NCBI GenBank assembly: GCA_045532295.1
Contig: JAZSFP010000016.1
Coordinates: forward strand, 10,427-74,426
DNA from: UBA10677 sp045532295
GTDB lineage: Bacteria; Bacillota; Clostridia; Christensenellales; Pumilibacteraceae
Reading direction: 5' to 3'
DNA: 64,000 nt
The position numbers were made by a program, and so were the translations under genes. Of this stretch, positions 44,694 to 53,246 are shown one piece after another (positions within the stretch are counted from its first letter, which is position 1; every line of letters begins with the position of its first letter). Under the pieces are notes generated by a model. It was not told the origin of the DNA, did not search any database, and saw only the letters and a program-made list of their open reading frames with translations.

Positions 44694-44722
44694 TTGCCAA
44701 AACGAGCAAAGCAGTGTATAAT
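44694..44722 (+). promoter_or_regulatory. Promoter of the ZIP transporter gene
   Basis: TTGCCA, 17 bp, TATAAT; the leader contains TTAGGAG before ATG 44754. Confidence 0.75.
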
Positions 44723-44753
44723 TATATCGTAACTTCACTTTAGGAGAAAAAGT

Positions 44754-45518
44754 ATGGATATCGTTATTCTTACTGCGCTTGGAGTAGGCGGAGCAACGGT
44801 AATAGGCGCTGGTCTTGGCTTTCTTTTCAAAAACCCCTCCCATAAATTCAACGACGTAATTCTTTCGTTTGCGGGAGGCGTTATGCTTTCTGCGGCGGTA
44901 ATAGGACTTATAATCCCCTCTCTTGAACACGGCGACGGCTCTTGGGTTTCACTGCTTATAACCGTTCTTGGTTTTTTTGCAGGCGCAATCTGTCTTAACC
45001 TCGTAGATAAACTCGTGCCTCACCTTCACAAGATGACGGGTATTGACCAAGAATCTCACCCAGATAACGCTACGAGGCTTAATAAGGTTTTACTGTTCGT
45101 TATTGCTATTGCTATCCACAATCTTCCCGAAGGAATAGCAGCAGGCGTGAGTTTCGGCACGGGCAATAACGCTCAAGCGCTAACCGTTGCAGGTGGCATC
45201 GCGCTACAAAATATTCCCGAGGGTATGGTAATTATCGCGCCTATGATAGCCTCGGGTATGAAAAAAGGTCGAACCTTTCTAATTGCGCTTTTTACGGGCA
45301 TTATCGAAGTAGTTGGGACGTTTATAGGCTACTTCGCAGTATCAATTTCCACCGCTATTCTTCCCTTTGCTCTCGCTTTTGCCGGCGGAACGATGCTCTA
45401 CGTTATAAGCGACGAAATGATACCTGAAACGCACTCGCACGGCAACGAGCGTAGCGCAACCTACGCGCTCCTTATCGGTTTTGCCGTTATGCTTGCTTTT
45501 GATTTTTTCCTTGGATAA
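44754..45518 (+). CDS. ZIP family divalent metal transporter
   Basis: 254 residues, eight predicted membrane helices. The metal-binding motifs HNLPEGIAAG on helix IV and NIPEGMVI on helix V are typical of the GufA/ZupT branch of ZIP proteins, which import Zn2+ or other divalent metals. No metalloregulator is adjacent. Confidence 0.93.
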   Translation: MDIVILTALGVGGATVIGAGLGFLFKNPSHKFNDVILSFAGGVMLSAAVIGLIIPSLEHGDGSWVSLLITVLGFFAGAICLNLVDKLVPHLHKMTGIDQESHPDNATRLNKVLLFVIAIAIHNLPEGIAAGVSFGTGNNAQALTVAGGIALQNIPEGMVIIAPMIASGMKKGRTFLIALFTGIIEVVGTFIGYFAVSISTAILPFALAFAGGTMLYVISDEMIPETHSHGNERSATYALLIGFAVMLAFDFFLG

Positions 45519-45524
45519 AATAAT

Positions 45525-45556
45525 CCCTCCACATATTTTATGGAGGGCTTTTTTTT
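45525..45556. terminator. Terminator between convergent ZIP and TspO genes
   Basis: CCCTCCA pairs with TGGAGGG, followed by CTTTTTTTT on the plus strand; it overlaps the TspO stop codon. Confidence 0.8.
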
Positions 45557-46043
45557 ATAGATTATAGGCGTAAATCATAATACCAAGATACTCCGCGAAG
45601 ATAAGCCACGCAAGATAGGGGATTAATAGAACTGCCGAGGCTTTATTTAGGCGAAAGTTTACCATAATGAGCGCAAGCGTTAACGACACCGTTGCCGATA
45701 GCACTATGAACGAAAGTAGATAATTGCGCATCAAAAAGAAGGTAAACGGCCAAGCAAAGTTATGAAAAAGTTGCATACCAAATAACACTAAACTTGCCGT
45801 TTTCATTGCGCCGTTTTCTTCCCTAAGCGTTAGGTAAAGTGACGCGCCCATAAGCGCGTAGAGGACGGGCCACACGAGTGAGAAAACCCAGTCGGGCGGA
45901 GTGAGGTTAGGGCGAACTAATCCCGTATAACCACTATCTGCGCCTGACAGCATACCCACGAGCCAACCTGCTCCCACGATAAGCGCGGAAACGCCCGCGC
46001 CCTTTAACAGTTCTTTCCATTTATTTGACATTACCGCTTGCAT
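45555..46043 (-). CDS. TspO/MBR family protein
   Basis: 162 residues with five membrane helices and the family's conserved aromatic motifs: LTPPDWVFSLVWPVLYALMG, then LFHNFAWPFTFF. TspO proteins bind porphyrins and cholesterol-like ligands and may take part in tetrapyrrole handling or stress response. AAAGGAGA precedes ATG 46043. It is monocistronic. Confidence 0.92.
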   Translation of the reverse strand: MQAVMSNKWKELLKGAGVSALIVGAGWLVGMLSGADSGYTGLVRPNLTPPDWVFSLVWPVLYALMGASLYLTLREENGAMKTASLVLFGMQLFHNFAWPFTFFLMRNYLLSFIVLSATVSLTLALIMVNFRLNKASAVLLIPYLAWLIFAEYLGIMIYAYNL

Positions 46044-46077
46044 AAAATTCTCCTTTGTCTTTAGTTTAACGCAAAAC

Positions 46078-46839
46078 TTAGAAAATATGCAAGAATAAAT
46101 CGTTGATAGTTATAATTACTGAAAGCAAAACGAGATAGATTATAAACGGTTTTGCGTTGTTTTTCTTAAACTCGCCTTTGACTATATAAAGAGCAACAAG
46201 TCCGCTTATAAAAGCGGTAATAAAACCTACGGCAAGGGCTAAAAACGATACGCTCATACTCTCGCTTTCGCCTATTCCAAGCACCGCCGAGCCCACTATA
46301 AGCGGAAGAGACATTATGAACGAATACGACGCGCCCTCTTCCCGCTCAATACCTAAAAGCGAGAGCGTAGTCGTGGTTACGCCACTTCTCGAAAGACCGG
46401 GAAAAATGGCAAATCCTTGGCTAATTCCTACGATTACTGCGTCCATTTTCGTCATAGATTTTTGCATACGGTTGTTAAATTTTGAGCCAAGCGTTAATAA
46501 AACAGCGGTTAGAATAAAGAACACGGGCAACGCTTTCCCGTCGAAAAAACTTTCGGCAAAGTCTTTAATAAACAGGACCACCACCCCCGATAGTACCGTC
46601 GAAATTATTAGCATTAAGCCCTTTTCTCCAAAGGGGTTTTTGAGTATTTTGACTAAATCTTTCCAAAAAACTATAACGATTGCAAAAGCGGAAGCAAGGT
46701 GCAAAATAAGGTCGAAATACATTGAACTTTCCACCTTACAAATTCTTGACATAAGGGCAAGGTGTCCGCTACTCGACACGGGCAAAAACTCCGTTGCTCC
46801 CTGAACTATTCCCATAATTAAAGCCTCTAAAATACTCAT
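46078..46839 (-). CDS. uppP: Undecaprenyl-diphosphatase
   Basis: 253 residues, polytopic. Catalytic regions GATEFLPVSSSGHL and FPGLSRSGVTTTT are intact. It dephosphorylates undecaprenyl pyrophosphate to recycle the lipid carrier for peptidoglycan and teichoic-acid synthesis. ATG 46839 lies 5 nt after a TATAAT without a good -35 and without an SD, so initiation is unclear. Confidence 0.95.
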   Translation of the reverse strand: MSILEALIMGIVQGATEFLPVSSSGHLALMSRICKVESSMYFDLILHLASAFAIVIVFWKDLVKILKNPFGEKGLMLIISTVLSGVVVLFIKDFAESFFDGKALPVFFILTAVLLTLGSKFNNRMQKSMTKMDAVIVGISQGFAIFPGLSRSGVTTTTLSLLGIEREEGASYSFIMSLPLIVGSAVLGIGESESMSVSFLALAVGFITAFISGLVALYIVKGEFKKNNAKPFIIYLVLLSVIITINDLFLHIF

Positions 46840-46884
46840 AGTTAATTATATTGAAAAAGTTTGAAAAATATGGCTTATTTGTCT

Positions 46885-46913
46885 TGCCTTTTTATAATAC
46901 TTTTGTTATAATA
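46885..46913 (+). promoter_or_regulatory. Promoter of the GH20-trmL unit
   Basis: TTGCCT (46885-46890), 17 bp, TATAAT (46908-46913). Confidence 0.75.
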
Positions 46914-46946
46914 ACATAAAATCAATGCAATTTTTTGGAGGAACTT

Positions 46947-48800
46947 ATGAAAATCAACTTCTCTACATTAAGTCAAGAACTGTTAGCAAAAACGAACGAA
47001 GTTGCTAATCAAATCGGACTTGAGCCCTCTCTTCAAGGTCTTCCCTTAACGGCTGAACAGGGCGAAAAACTTACCGTCGTTTGCGACGGAAAGAGCGTAA
47101 AGATTACTTATCCTACGCTCAATCAGTATTTCCGCGCGCTTTTCATCTTGGCGCAAAACGGCAGTAAGAAGTTCTCGGTTAGCGAAGATTGTCACGCAAG
47201 CGAACTGGGTATTATGCTTGACTGTTCGAGAAACGCGGTAAGAAACCTTACTCATCTTAAGGAAATTATCCGACACCTTGCGCTTATGGGTTACAACCAA
47301 CTTCAACTTTATACCGAAGACACTTACGAAGTTGAGAACGAGCCTTACTTTGGCTATGGCAGAGGTAGATACACTATTGCCGAAATGAAGGAAATTGACG
47401 ATTACGCTTTCTCGTTCGGCATTGAAGTAGTACCCTGTATTCAAACGCTTGCTCACCTAAATTGCATATTCCGTTGGCCTGCCTACTACGGCGTAAAAGA
47501 TACGGCGGATATACTTCTTATTGACGAAGAGCGCACTCATATTCTTATTAACAATATGTTTTACACTCTTTCAAAGACTTTCCGTTCTCGCAAAATCCAT
47601 ATCGGTATGGACGAGGCGCATATGGTAGGAAGAGGCGCGTACGAAGATAGATTTGGCCACGTGCCCAACAAAAGCGAACTTATCTTAAAGCATCTTAAAA
47701 AGGTAGTTGAACTTGCCGACAAGTACGGCTACAAGCCTATGATGTGGTCGGATATGTTTTTCCGCCTCGCCTTTAACGGTAGTTATTACCTTCCCGAAGG
47801 TCAAAAACCCGAAATCCCCGAAGAAGTTAGAAACAAAGTCCCCGAAAATTTACGCCTCGTTTACTGGGATTACTACCATAGCGACTATCAACCGTATTTG
47901 GATATGCTTGACGGTCACCTCGCTTTCAATCGCGAAGTTATGTTCGCAGGCGGCGCGTGGACTTGGCAAGGCTTTGCTCCTATGAACGAATTTTCGCTCT
48001 ATACCACTAAACTTGCAATAGACGCTTGTTTAGAGAAAAACGTTGATAAAATTCTCCTCACGATGTGGGGTGACAACGGCGCAGAGTGTTCTGCTTTAGG
48101 CGTTCTTCCCACTCTTTGCTACACGGCTGAGCGTGTTTACGGTCACGATACTTACGACAAAGCGTTCAAAACGCTAACGGGCGTTGACCTTAATAAATTC
48201 CTCACTATTGACCTTCCCAACAAGGTTATTCCCCCTAAAAATAAACCCACCACGACTAACCCCTGTAAGTTCGCCCTCTACTCCGATACTATCGGCGGTT
48301 GGCTCGATTACGCGTTCAAAAAGGACGGCGGAAAGACTTACGGAGAATTCGCTAAAACTTTACGCGAAACGGAAAAAACGGCTAAAAATTACGCATACGT
48401 ATTTAAAACTTTGCGACTTTTGTGTGAGGTTCTCGAACTTAAATACGACCTTGGCGCAAAGACGAGAGAGGCTTATAAGTGCGGTGATAAACTTGCCGTT
48501 AAGAAACTTATAAAGACTAATTACCTTCCTCTTATTAAACGCCTTGACGCTTTCTATAACGCTTTCAAAGAGCAATGGATGAAAGAAAATAAGCCTAACG
48601 GATTTGAAGTTCAGGACTACCGCATCGGCGGACTTATCCAACGCACCAAGCACAATATTGAAACACTCAAAGCGTGGATTGACGGCAAACTTGAGAAAAT
48701 CGTTCAATTCGAAGAGTCTATGCTCGAACCTAATGCTGAGGGTTATACCTTTGGTGGATACAATGATTTTGCCGGCAACGTTACGGTTTGTCCTTTCTAA
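46947..48800 (+). CDS. GH20 beta-N-acetylhexosaminidase, cytoplasmic
   Basis: 617 residues. An N-terminal alpha/beta domain (about 1-95) precedes the TIM barrel, with the catalytic Asp-Glu pair in HIGMDEAH (Asp222, Glu223) that supports substrate-assisted hydrolysis of N-acetylhexosaminides, and MWSDMFFR, YWDYYHS and WTWQGF lining the site. A helical C-terminal domain (about 450-617) follows. There is no signal peptide. ATG 46947 has TTGGAGG upstream. The enzyme likely acts on imported host-glycan oligosaccharides. Confidence 0.88.
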   Translation: MKINFSTLSQELLAKTNEVANQIGLEPSLQGLPLTAEQGEKLTVVCDGKSVKITYPTLNQYFRALFILAQNGSKKFSVSEDCHASELGIMLDCSRNAVRNLTHLKEIIRHLALMGYNQLQLYTEDTYEVENEPYFGYGRGRYTIAEMKEIDDYAFSFGIEVVPCIQTLAHLNCIFRWPAYYGVKDTADILLIDEERTHILINNMFYTLSKTFRSRKIHIGMDEAHMVGRGAYEDRFGHVPNKSELILKHLKKVVELADKYGYKPMMWSDMFFRLAFNGSYYLPEGQKPEIPEEVRNKVPENLRLVYWDYYHSDYQPYLDMLDGHLAFNREVMFAGGAWTWQGFAPMNEFSLYTTKLAIDACLEKNVDKILLTMWGDNGAECSALGVLPTLCYTAERVYGHDTYDKAFKTLTGVDLNKFLTIDLPNKVIPPKNKPTTTNPCKFALYSDTIGGWLDYAFKKDGGKTYGEFAKTLRETEKTAKNYAYVFKTLRLLCEVLELKYDLGAKTREAYKCGDKLAVKKLIKTNYLPLIKRLDAFYNAFKEQWMKENKPNGFEVQDYRIGGLIQRTKHNIETLKAWIDGKLEKIVQFEESMLEPNAEGYTFGGYNDFAGNVTVCPF

Positions 48801-48803
48801 ACT

Positions 48804-49265
48804 ATGCTAAATATCGTATTAGTTGAACCCGAAATTCCACAAAACACGGGCAACATTGCGCGTACTTGCGCCTGCACGAACACTCGTCTTCATCTCGTTC
48901 GCCCCTTTGGGTTTGAAATTAGCGACAAAACGCTCAGACGCGCCGGGCTTGATTACTGGGATAAAGTGGACATAGTTTACTACGACAGTCTTGAAGACTT
49001 TTTGCAAAAGCACGAGGGAGACAAACTCTTTTACGCTACGACCAAAGCGAAGAAGTCATATACCGAAATGGCTATCCCCGATAATTCTTATATCCTTTTT
49101 GGAAAAGAGACGAAGGGACTGCCGGAAGACTTAATATTCTCCGACTACGAAAACGCTATTCGTATTCCTATGTTCGGTTCGTTGCGTTCTCTCAACCTAT
49201 CGAACTCGGTAGCGATAATTCTTTACGAGGCTTTACGCCAAAACGACTTTTTCGGTCAAAAATAA
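48804..49265 (+). CDS. trmL: tRNA (cytidine/uridine-2'-O-)-methyltransferase TrmL
   Basis: 153 residues, SPOUT class: VEPEIPQNTGNIARTCACT at the start, FGKETKGLPE, RIPMFGSLRSLNLSNSVA for SAM binding. It methylates the wobble nucleotide of tRNA-Leu isoacceptors. It begins 3 nt after the GH20 stop and shares its transcript. Confidence 0.94.
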   Translation: MLNIVLVEPEIPQNTGNIARTCACTNTRLHLVRPFGFEISDKTLRRAGLDYWDKVDIVYYDSLEDFLQKHEGDKLFYATTKAKKSYTEMAIPDNSYILFGKETKGLPEDLIFSDYENAIRIPMFGSLRSLNLSNSVAIILYEALRQNDFFGQK

Positions 49266-49271
49266 ACGCGA

Positions 49272-49301
49272 AAGGGCAATCAACGGATTGTCCTTTTTTG
49301 T
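49272..49301 (+). terminator. Terminator after trmL
   Basis: AAAGGGCAAT pairs with ATTGTCCTTTT (one G-U pair), followed by TTTTTTG. Confidence 0.75.
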
Positions 49302-49353
49302 TACAAAATTTGCGGAAATCATAACATAAAACGGGGTTTTATTCTTTCGCGTA

Positions 49354-49382
49354 TTGACAAGTAGCCTTAATAGTGTTATAAT
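49354..49382 (+). promoter_or_regulatory. Promoter of the glycyl radical enzyme gene, leaderless spacing
   Basis: TTGACA, 17 bp, TATAAT (49377-49382), then 6 nt to ATG 49389. No SD is present. Confidence 0.8.
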
Positions 49383-49388
49383 GACGAT

Positions 49389-51617
49389 ATGATGTTTACA
49401 ATTAACGAACAAGATAGAGAATATATAGAGAATAAGTATCATTTTACCTCTCAACCCTTCTCGCCGTATAACTTCCGCGCCTATCACGGCGGAGAGTACG
49501 ACCTTTCGACCGGGCTTAGCGATGAGAAAATGAAAGAGGGGTTGAGGAAAATTGCCGAGCAATTTAAGGATAAAGAGCACGCTCTTTCAAAGGCTAAGCA
49601 GATAGAATTCGTTCTTGACAACACGCCCGTCGACGTCAACGAAAAGGACTGGTTCGTAGGCATTTATTCGTGGACGAGAATTACCGTTCCCACTACTTCG
49701 GATATTTGGAAAGAGGAAGTTTTCCAAAAAGAGAACGCGGTAAAAGAGGCTATCGACAGTTTTCGCGCGCTTAACCTTGCAACTATTTATCCCGATTACG
49801 ACCACTCTATTCCCGACTGGGACGCAGTTATTGCGCTTGGATTTAAGGGGCTATTAGATAGAGTAAAACTATATCGACAAAAGAACGATAAGATAGAAAG
49901 CGACGCGCTGTTCGATGCTATGGAAATAGTTTATTCGGCTATTCTTCGTTTGCTTAAAAGATTAGAAGAATACGCTCTTTCGCATCCTTCAAAAAAAAGC
50001 GAACTTCAAGCGCGTTGTCTTAAATCGTTACAAAACGGCGCGCCTACTGATACTTACGAGGCTTTGCAACTCATTTATCTTTATCACTTAATCGGCGAGT
50101 GCGTTGACTGTTATCAGGTTCGTTCGTTAGCCTCTGGACTTGATAGAACGCTTACGCCCTTTTACCGCAACGACCTCAAAACCAAGCGGTACGACGAAGA
50201 GCAACTGCGCTCGTTCATCGGTTACTTCCTTCTTCAGTATAATTCAATGCACAATTACTGGGGACAGCCCACTTATCTTGGCGGAAGTAACGAAAAAGGC
50301 GAGTGCATCGTAAACGAAGTTAGCCATACGATTTTATCCGTTTACGACGACCTCGGCGTTTATAATCCTAAAATCCAAATAAAACTAACCCCCACCACCC
50401 CCGTTTCCTTTATAAACAAGGCTCTTGATATGATTAGGCGAAATAAGGGCAGTATAGTATTCGTGGGCGAAACGGGTACGGTTAAGGCAATGGAGCGCTA
50501 CGGCGTAAGTAGAGAGGACGCTCTTACTTGCGATATTAGCGGTTGTTACGAACTGCATTTGCGAGGGGGCGAAATAGTTACGCTCGGAGCGTATATAAAT
50601 CTTGCCCAACCCCTCCTCTATCTTTTGGACGGGTTAAAGAACGAGAGCGTTCGCGCGCTTTTTGAAATTGACGAAATTGACATAACGACGCTTGACACCT
50701 TTGAAAAGTTTACGCTTGCGTACGAAAAAGTCTTTGAAAAGATGATGATAAAGGTGCGTGAAAATCTTGACGCTACCGAAAAATACCTATCGACAATAAA
50801 CCCCTCGGTCGTATTTACCGCCACGATAGAAAACGCTTTGAAAATGGGCGTTGACGCTTATCAAGAGGGCGTTAAGCACAATAATACGGGCATTTTCTGT
50901 TGCGGATTTGCCACTGCCGTTGACTCTCTTTGCGCGGTTAACGAACTGGTTTATAAGCGAAAACTCATATCTTTACAGGACCTTAACTCTCTTCTTAAAC
51001 GCGAGTGGGAGGGCGGAGAAAGACTTCGACTTATTGCAAAAAACAGTAAGCATAAATACGGAAACAACGACGCTTTTGCCGACGAAATAGCAAAGCGCGT
51101 TTACGACGATATTATTTTAGCGATTGCAGGCAAGAAAAATGCTCGCGGAGGCGTTTACAAGACGCTTATGCACACCGCTCTTTACTACCTCCATTACGGA
51201 GAAAGCACTCCTGCTACGCCCGACGGAAGAAGACGAGGCGAAGAAGTCAGCAAAAACGCTACGCCCTCCGTTGGCGCGGACCGTCAAGGCGCAACGGCGC
51301 TCGTTCTTTCCGCGCTAAACCTTGAGCCGTCGCTATGCACGGAAGATTTTTGCGTAGATATTATGCTACACCCTTCCGCTTGTGAAGGCGAAGACGGTCT
51401 TGACGCGATGCGCTCGCTACTTACCGTTTACGAAAAACGGGGCGGTCTTGCTATTCAGTTCAACGTTATGAGCGGAAAACTGTTACGCAATGCACAAAAA
51501 GAACCTGAAAAGTACAAAAATTTGCAAGTTCGAGTATGCGGATGGAACGTTCTTTGGAATAATCTTTCGCTTGCTGAACAGAACGCTTACATTGAGCGCG
51601 CAGAAAACGTAATATAA
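49389..51617 (+). CDS. Divergent glycyl radical enzyme (PFL-like)
   Basis: 742 residues covering the full PFL-like ten-stranded barrel. The active-site cysteine lies in DISGCYE (Cys386, like the GCVE of non-PFL members) and the radical loop reads RVCGWNVLW with Gly718, 25 residues from the C-terminus, where glycyl radical enzymes normally have RVxGYSA or similar. TPDGRRRGE is also conserved. The single cysteine excludes pyruvate formate-lyase (which has Cys-Cys); a dehydratase- or lyase-type reaction is likely but the substrate is unknown. No activating radical SAM enzyme is adjacent. Confidence 0.87.
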   Translation: MMFTINEQDREYIENKYHFTSQPFSPYNFRAYHGGEYDLSTGLSDEKMKEGLRKIAEQFKDKEHALSKAKQIEFVLDNTPVDVNEKDWFVGIYSWTRITVPTTSDIWKEEVFQKENAVKEAIDSFRALNLATIYPDYDHSIPDWDAVIALGFKGLLDRVKLYRQKNDKIESDALFDAMEIVYSAILRLLKRLEEYALSHPSKKSELQARCLKSLQNGAPTDTYEALQLIYLYHLIGECVDCYQVRSLASGLDRTLTPFYRNDLKTKRYDEEQLRSFIGYFLLQYNSMHNYWGQPTYLGGSNEKGECIVNEVSHTILSVYDDLGVYNPKIQIKLTPTTPVSFINKALDMIRRNKGSIVFVGETGTVKAMERYGVSREDALTCDISGCYELHLRGGEIVTLGAYINLAQPLLYLLDGLKNESVRALFEIDEIDITTLDTFEKFTLAYEKVFEKMMIKVRENLDATEKYLSTINPSVVFTATIENALKMGVDAYQEGVKHNNTGIFCCGFATAVDSLCAVNELVYKRKLISLQDLNSLLKREWEGGERLRLIAKNSKHKYGNNDAFADEIAKRVYDDIILAIAGKKNARGGVYKTLMHTALYYLHYGESTPATPDGRRRGEEVSKNATPSVGADRQGATALVLSALNLEPSLCTEDFCVDIMLHPSACEGEDGLDAMRSLLTVYEKRGGLAIQFNVMSGKLLRNAQKEPEKYKNLQVRVCGWNVLWNNLSLAEQNAYIERAENVI

Positions 51618-51622
51618 ACTCT

Positions 51623-51650
51623 ATCGCCCCACTCTTTTGGGGCGATTATT
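51623..51650 (+). terminator. Terminator after the glycyl radical enzyme gene
   Basis: ATCGCCCC (51623-51630) pairs with GGGGCGAT (51639-51646), then TATTCTT. Confidence 0.75.
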
Positions 51651-51651
51651 C

Positions 51652-51680
51652 TTGACTTTAACGCTAAAAAGCGGTATAAT
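51652..51680 (+). promoter_or_regulatory. Promoter of the ROK kinase gene
   Basis: TTGACT, 17 bp, TATAAT. Confidence 0.8.
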
Positions 51681-51711
51681 TTTAATATATTCTTCTTGGA
51701 GGAAAACTTAT

Positions 51712-52659
51712 ATGGATAAATATTACTTGGGGATTGATTTAGGCGGTACTTTCATTAAGGGCGGTATCGTGGATAAAACGGGCAAGATTTTACTTGAAGA
51801 TAAAATCCCCACCGAGCGCAATCTTGGTGGCGAGCGCGTTGCTCAAAACATTGCTAAACTTTGCAATATTTTACTTGAAAAGGCGAATATGAGCGCTGAG
51901 AATATCGTAGGCGTTGGTATCGGTAGCCCGGGAATTATCAACAGCAGAAAGGGTGAAGTTACTTATTCGTGCAATCTTGGTTGGGAAAACTATAACGTTT
52001 CGGCGGTCGTAGAAAAACTCACTTCTCTTCCCGTTAGAATTGCGAACGACGCTAACGTTGCAGCGCTTGGCGAGACTAAGTTCGGCGTAGGCAAGAAATA
52101 TAGGAACACCGTTATGCTTACTCTTGGAACGGGCGTTGGCGGTGGTATCGTTATCGACGGTAAACTCTTCGAGGGCAATCAGTCTGCAGGCGCGGAAATG
52201 GGACACTCGGTTATCGTTGCCGGCGGAGAACAATGCGGTTGCGGAAGACGAGGTTGCTTAGAGGCTTACGCGTCCGCTACTGCGCTTATCAGAGACACCA
52301 AGCGCGCTATGGAAAACGACAAAAATAGCAAGATGTGGGAAATCGGCTCTCTCGATAAAGTGAGCGGAAAAACCGCGTTCGACTATAAGGACTGCGACGA
52401 GACGGCAAAGTCAGTCGTTGATAATTATATTTCTAAACTTGGCGTGGGCATTACTAATATTGCTAACGTTTTCCGTCCCGAAGCGATTATTTTGGGCGGT
52501 GGCGTTTGCGCTCAAGGCGACAACCTTATAAAACCCTTAAAGGAATTCCTTGCTCGCGAAATCTACGCAGGCGACAAAGGACCGAGCGTTGAAATCTTAA
52601 TTGCGTCTTTGGAGAACTCGGCGGGACTTTTGGGCGCGGCAGCGCTTTGGCTTGAATAA
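51712..52659 (+). CDS. ROK family sugar kinase (glucokinase-like)
   Basis: 315 residues. ATP-binding GIDLGGTFIKGGIVD at the start, substrate motif AGAEMGHSVI, and the zinc-binding CGCGRRGCLEAYAS typical of ROK kinases; no helix-turn-helix, so it is an enzyme rather than a repressor. It phosphorylates glucose or a related sugar. ATG 51712 follows TTGGAGG; longer in-frame starts overlap the promoter. It may feed products of the glycosidases in this window into glycolysis. Confidence 0.93.
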   Translation: MDKYYLGIDLGGTFIKGGIVDKTGKILLEDKIPTERNLGGERVAQNIAKLCNILLEKANMSAENIVGVGIGSPGIINSRKGEVTYSCNLGWENYNVSAVVEKLTSLPVRIANDANVAALGETKFGVGKKYRNTVMLTLGTGVGGGIVIDGKLFEGNQSAGAEMGHSVIVAGGEQCGCGRRGCLEAYASATALIRDTKRAMENDKNSKMWEIGSLDKVSGKTAFDYKDCDETAKSVVDNYISKLGVGITNIANVFRPEAIILGGGVCAQGDNLIKPLKEFLAREIYAGDKGPSVEILIASLENSAGLLGAAALWLE

Positions 52660-52693
52660 CTATGAGATTATTTATAGTGACGAGCGTTTATCA

Positions 52694-52801
52694 ATGAAAA
52701 TCGACGAACTCGAGGTTCAAGATATTGATAACGAAACAGACTGGCAACTTGCTGAAATTAAATATAAACTTATGCTTGAAAGGAATAAATCTTCTAAATA
52801 A
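52694..52801 (+). CDS. Possible small acidic protein
   Basis: 35 codons starting MKIDELEVQD, predicted to form an amphipathic helix. It is followed directly by a terminator, which supports a gene in the ROK transcript, but there is no SD and no recognisable family. Confidence 0.3.
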   Translation: MKIDELEVQDIDNETDWQLAEIKYKLMLERNKSSK

Positions 52802-52806
52802 TAAAG

Positions 52807-52840
52807 CAAGCGTCACAAAATCGTGGCGCTTTTATCTTTT
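52807..52840 (+). terminator. Terminator after the ROK unit
   Basis: AGCGTCAC pairs with GTGGCGCT (one G-U pair), followed by TTTTATCTTTTT. Confidence 0.7.
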
Positions 52841-52875
52841 TCGAGGCTTTTTCGCATTTTTACTCACTCTTTTGC

Positions 52876-52904
52876 TTGACTTTCCTTCCCTTTTGTGCTA
52901 TTAT
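52876..52904 (+). promoter_or_regulatory. Promoter of the tRNA-Ser locus
   Basis: TTGACT, 17 bp, TATTAT. It reads first into a 5' tRNA-Ser fragment and then into the complete tRNA. Confidence 0.75.
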
Positions 52905-52933
52905 TATTGAGCATTAAGATAATACTTTTGCTT

Positions 52934-52953
52934 GGAGGAATATCGAAGCGGTC
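52934..52953 (+). pseudogene. 20-nt 5' fragment of tRNA-Ser
   Basis: The bases are identical to positions 1-20 of the complete tRNA-Ser at 53059 and then diverge abruptly into a GC-rich imperfect palindrome (about 52952-53012). It sits where the tRNA would be expected relative to the promoter, so it looks like the original 5' end displaced by an insertion. Confidence 0.75.
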
Positions 52954-53058
52954 CTCAGCCGAGCGTAGCGAACGCCACGAGCATTAGCGAGTATAACGAG
53001 GCTCGCCGAGGTTTACCAAACTTTTAATCTTTACCACAACTATAACTTATTAATTTAC
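52954..53058 (+). repeat. Insert between the tRNA-Ser fragment and the complete tRNA-Ser
   Basis: 105 bp. The first part is an imperfect palindrome running from CCTCAGCCGAGC to GCTCGCCGAGG that contains AGCGTAGCGAACGC, related to AGCGTAGCGACTGC in the downstream 105-bp repeats. The second part is AT-rich. No ORF is supported. Confidence 0.5.
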
Positions 53059-53147
53059 GGAGGAATATCGAAGCGGTCACAACGAGGCGGTCTTGAAAAC
53101 CGTTTGGGTGAAAGCCCACGGGGGTTCGAATCCCTCTTCCTCCGCCA
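53059..53147 (+). tRNA. tRNA-Ser (anticodon TGA), CCA encoded
   Basis: A class II tRNA with a long variable arm. Acceptor GGAGGAA pairs with TTCCTCC, the anticodon loop is CTTGAAA (TGA), the variable arm is formed by TGGGTGAAAGCCCA, and the T arm is GGGGG-TTCGAAT-CCCTC. CCA is encoded. Confidence 0.95.
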
Positions 53148-53183
53148 AAAAACACCATTGCCCTTGGGGTGATGGTGTTTTTT
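53147..53183 (+). terminator. Terminator after tRNA-Ser
   Basis: AACACCAT (53151-53158) pairs with ATGGTGTT (53172-53179), with an inner CCC/GGG stem, followed by TTTTCG. Confidence 0.85.
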
Positions 53184-53207
53184 CGTGAGTGAGTATGGCG
53201 ATAAGAA

Positions 53208-53235
53208 CACAAAACACTATTTTTAGTGTTTTGTG
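53208..53235. repeat. Perfect 12-bp hairpin
   Basis: CACAAAACACTA and TAGTGTTTTGTG flank a TTTT loop. It has no T run afterwards and lies between the tRNA-Ser terminator and the tandem repeats; it may mark an end of the repeat element. Confidence 0.6.
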
Positions 53236-53246
53236 GTTCGCGGACC

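Noticed and set aside
51712..52659. ROK-family transcriptional repressor
   Set aside because: No N-terminal helix-turn-helix; the sequence begins directly with the ATP-binding motif.
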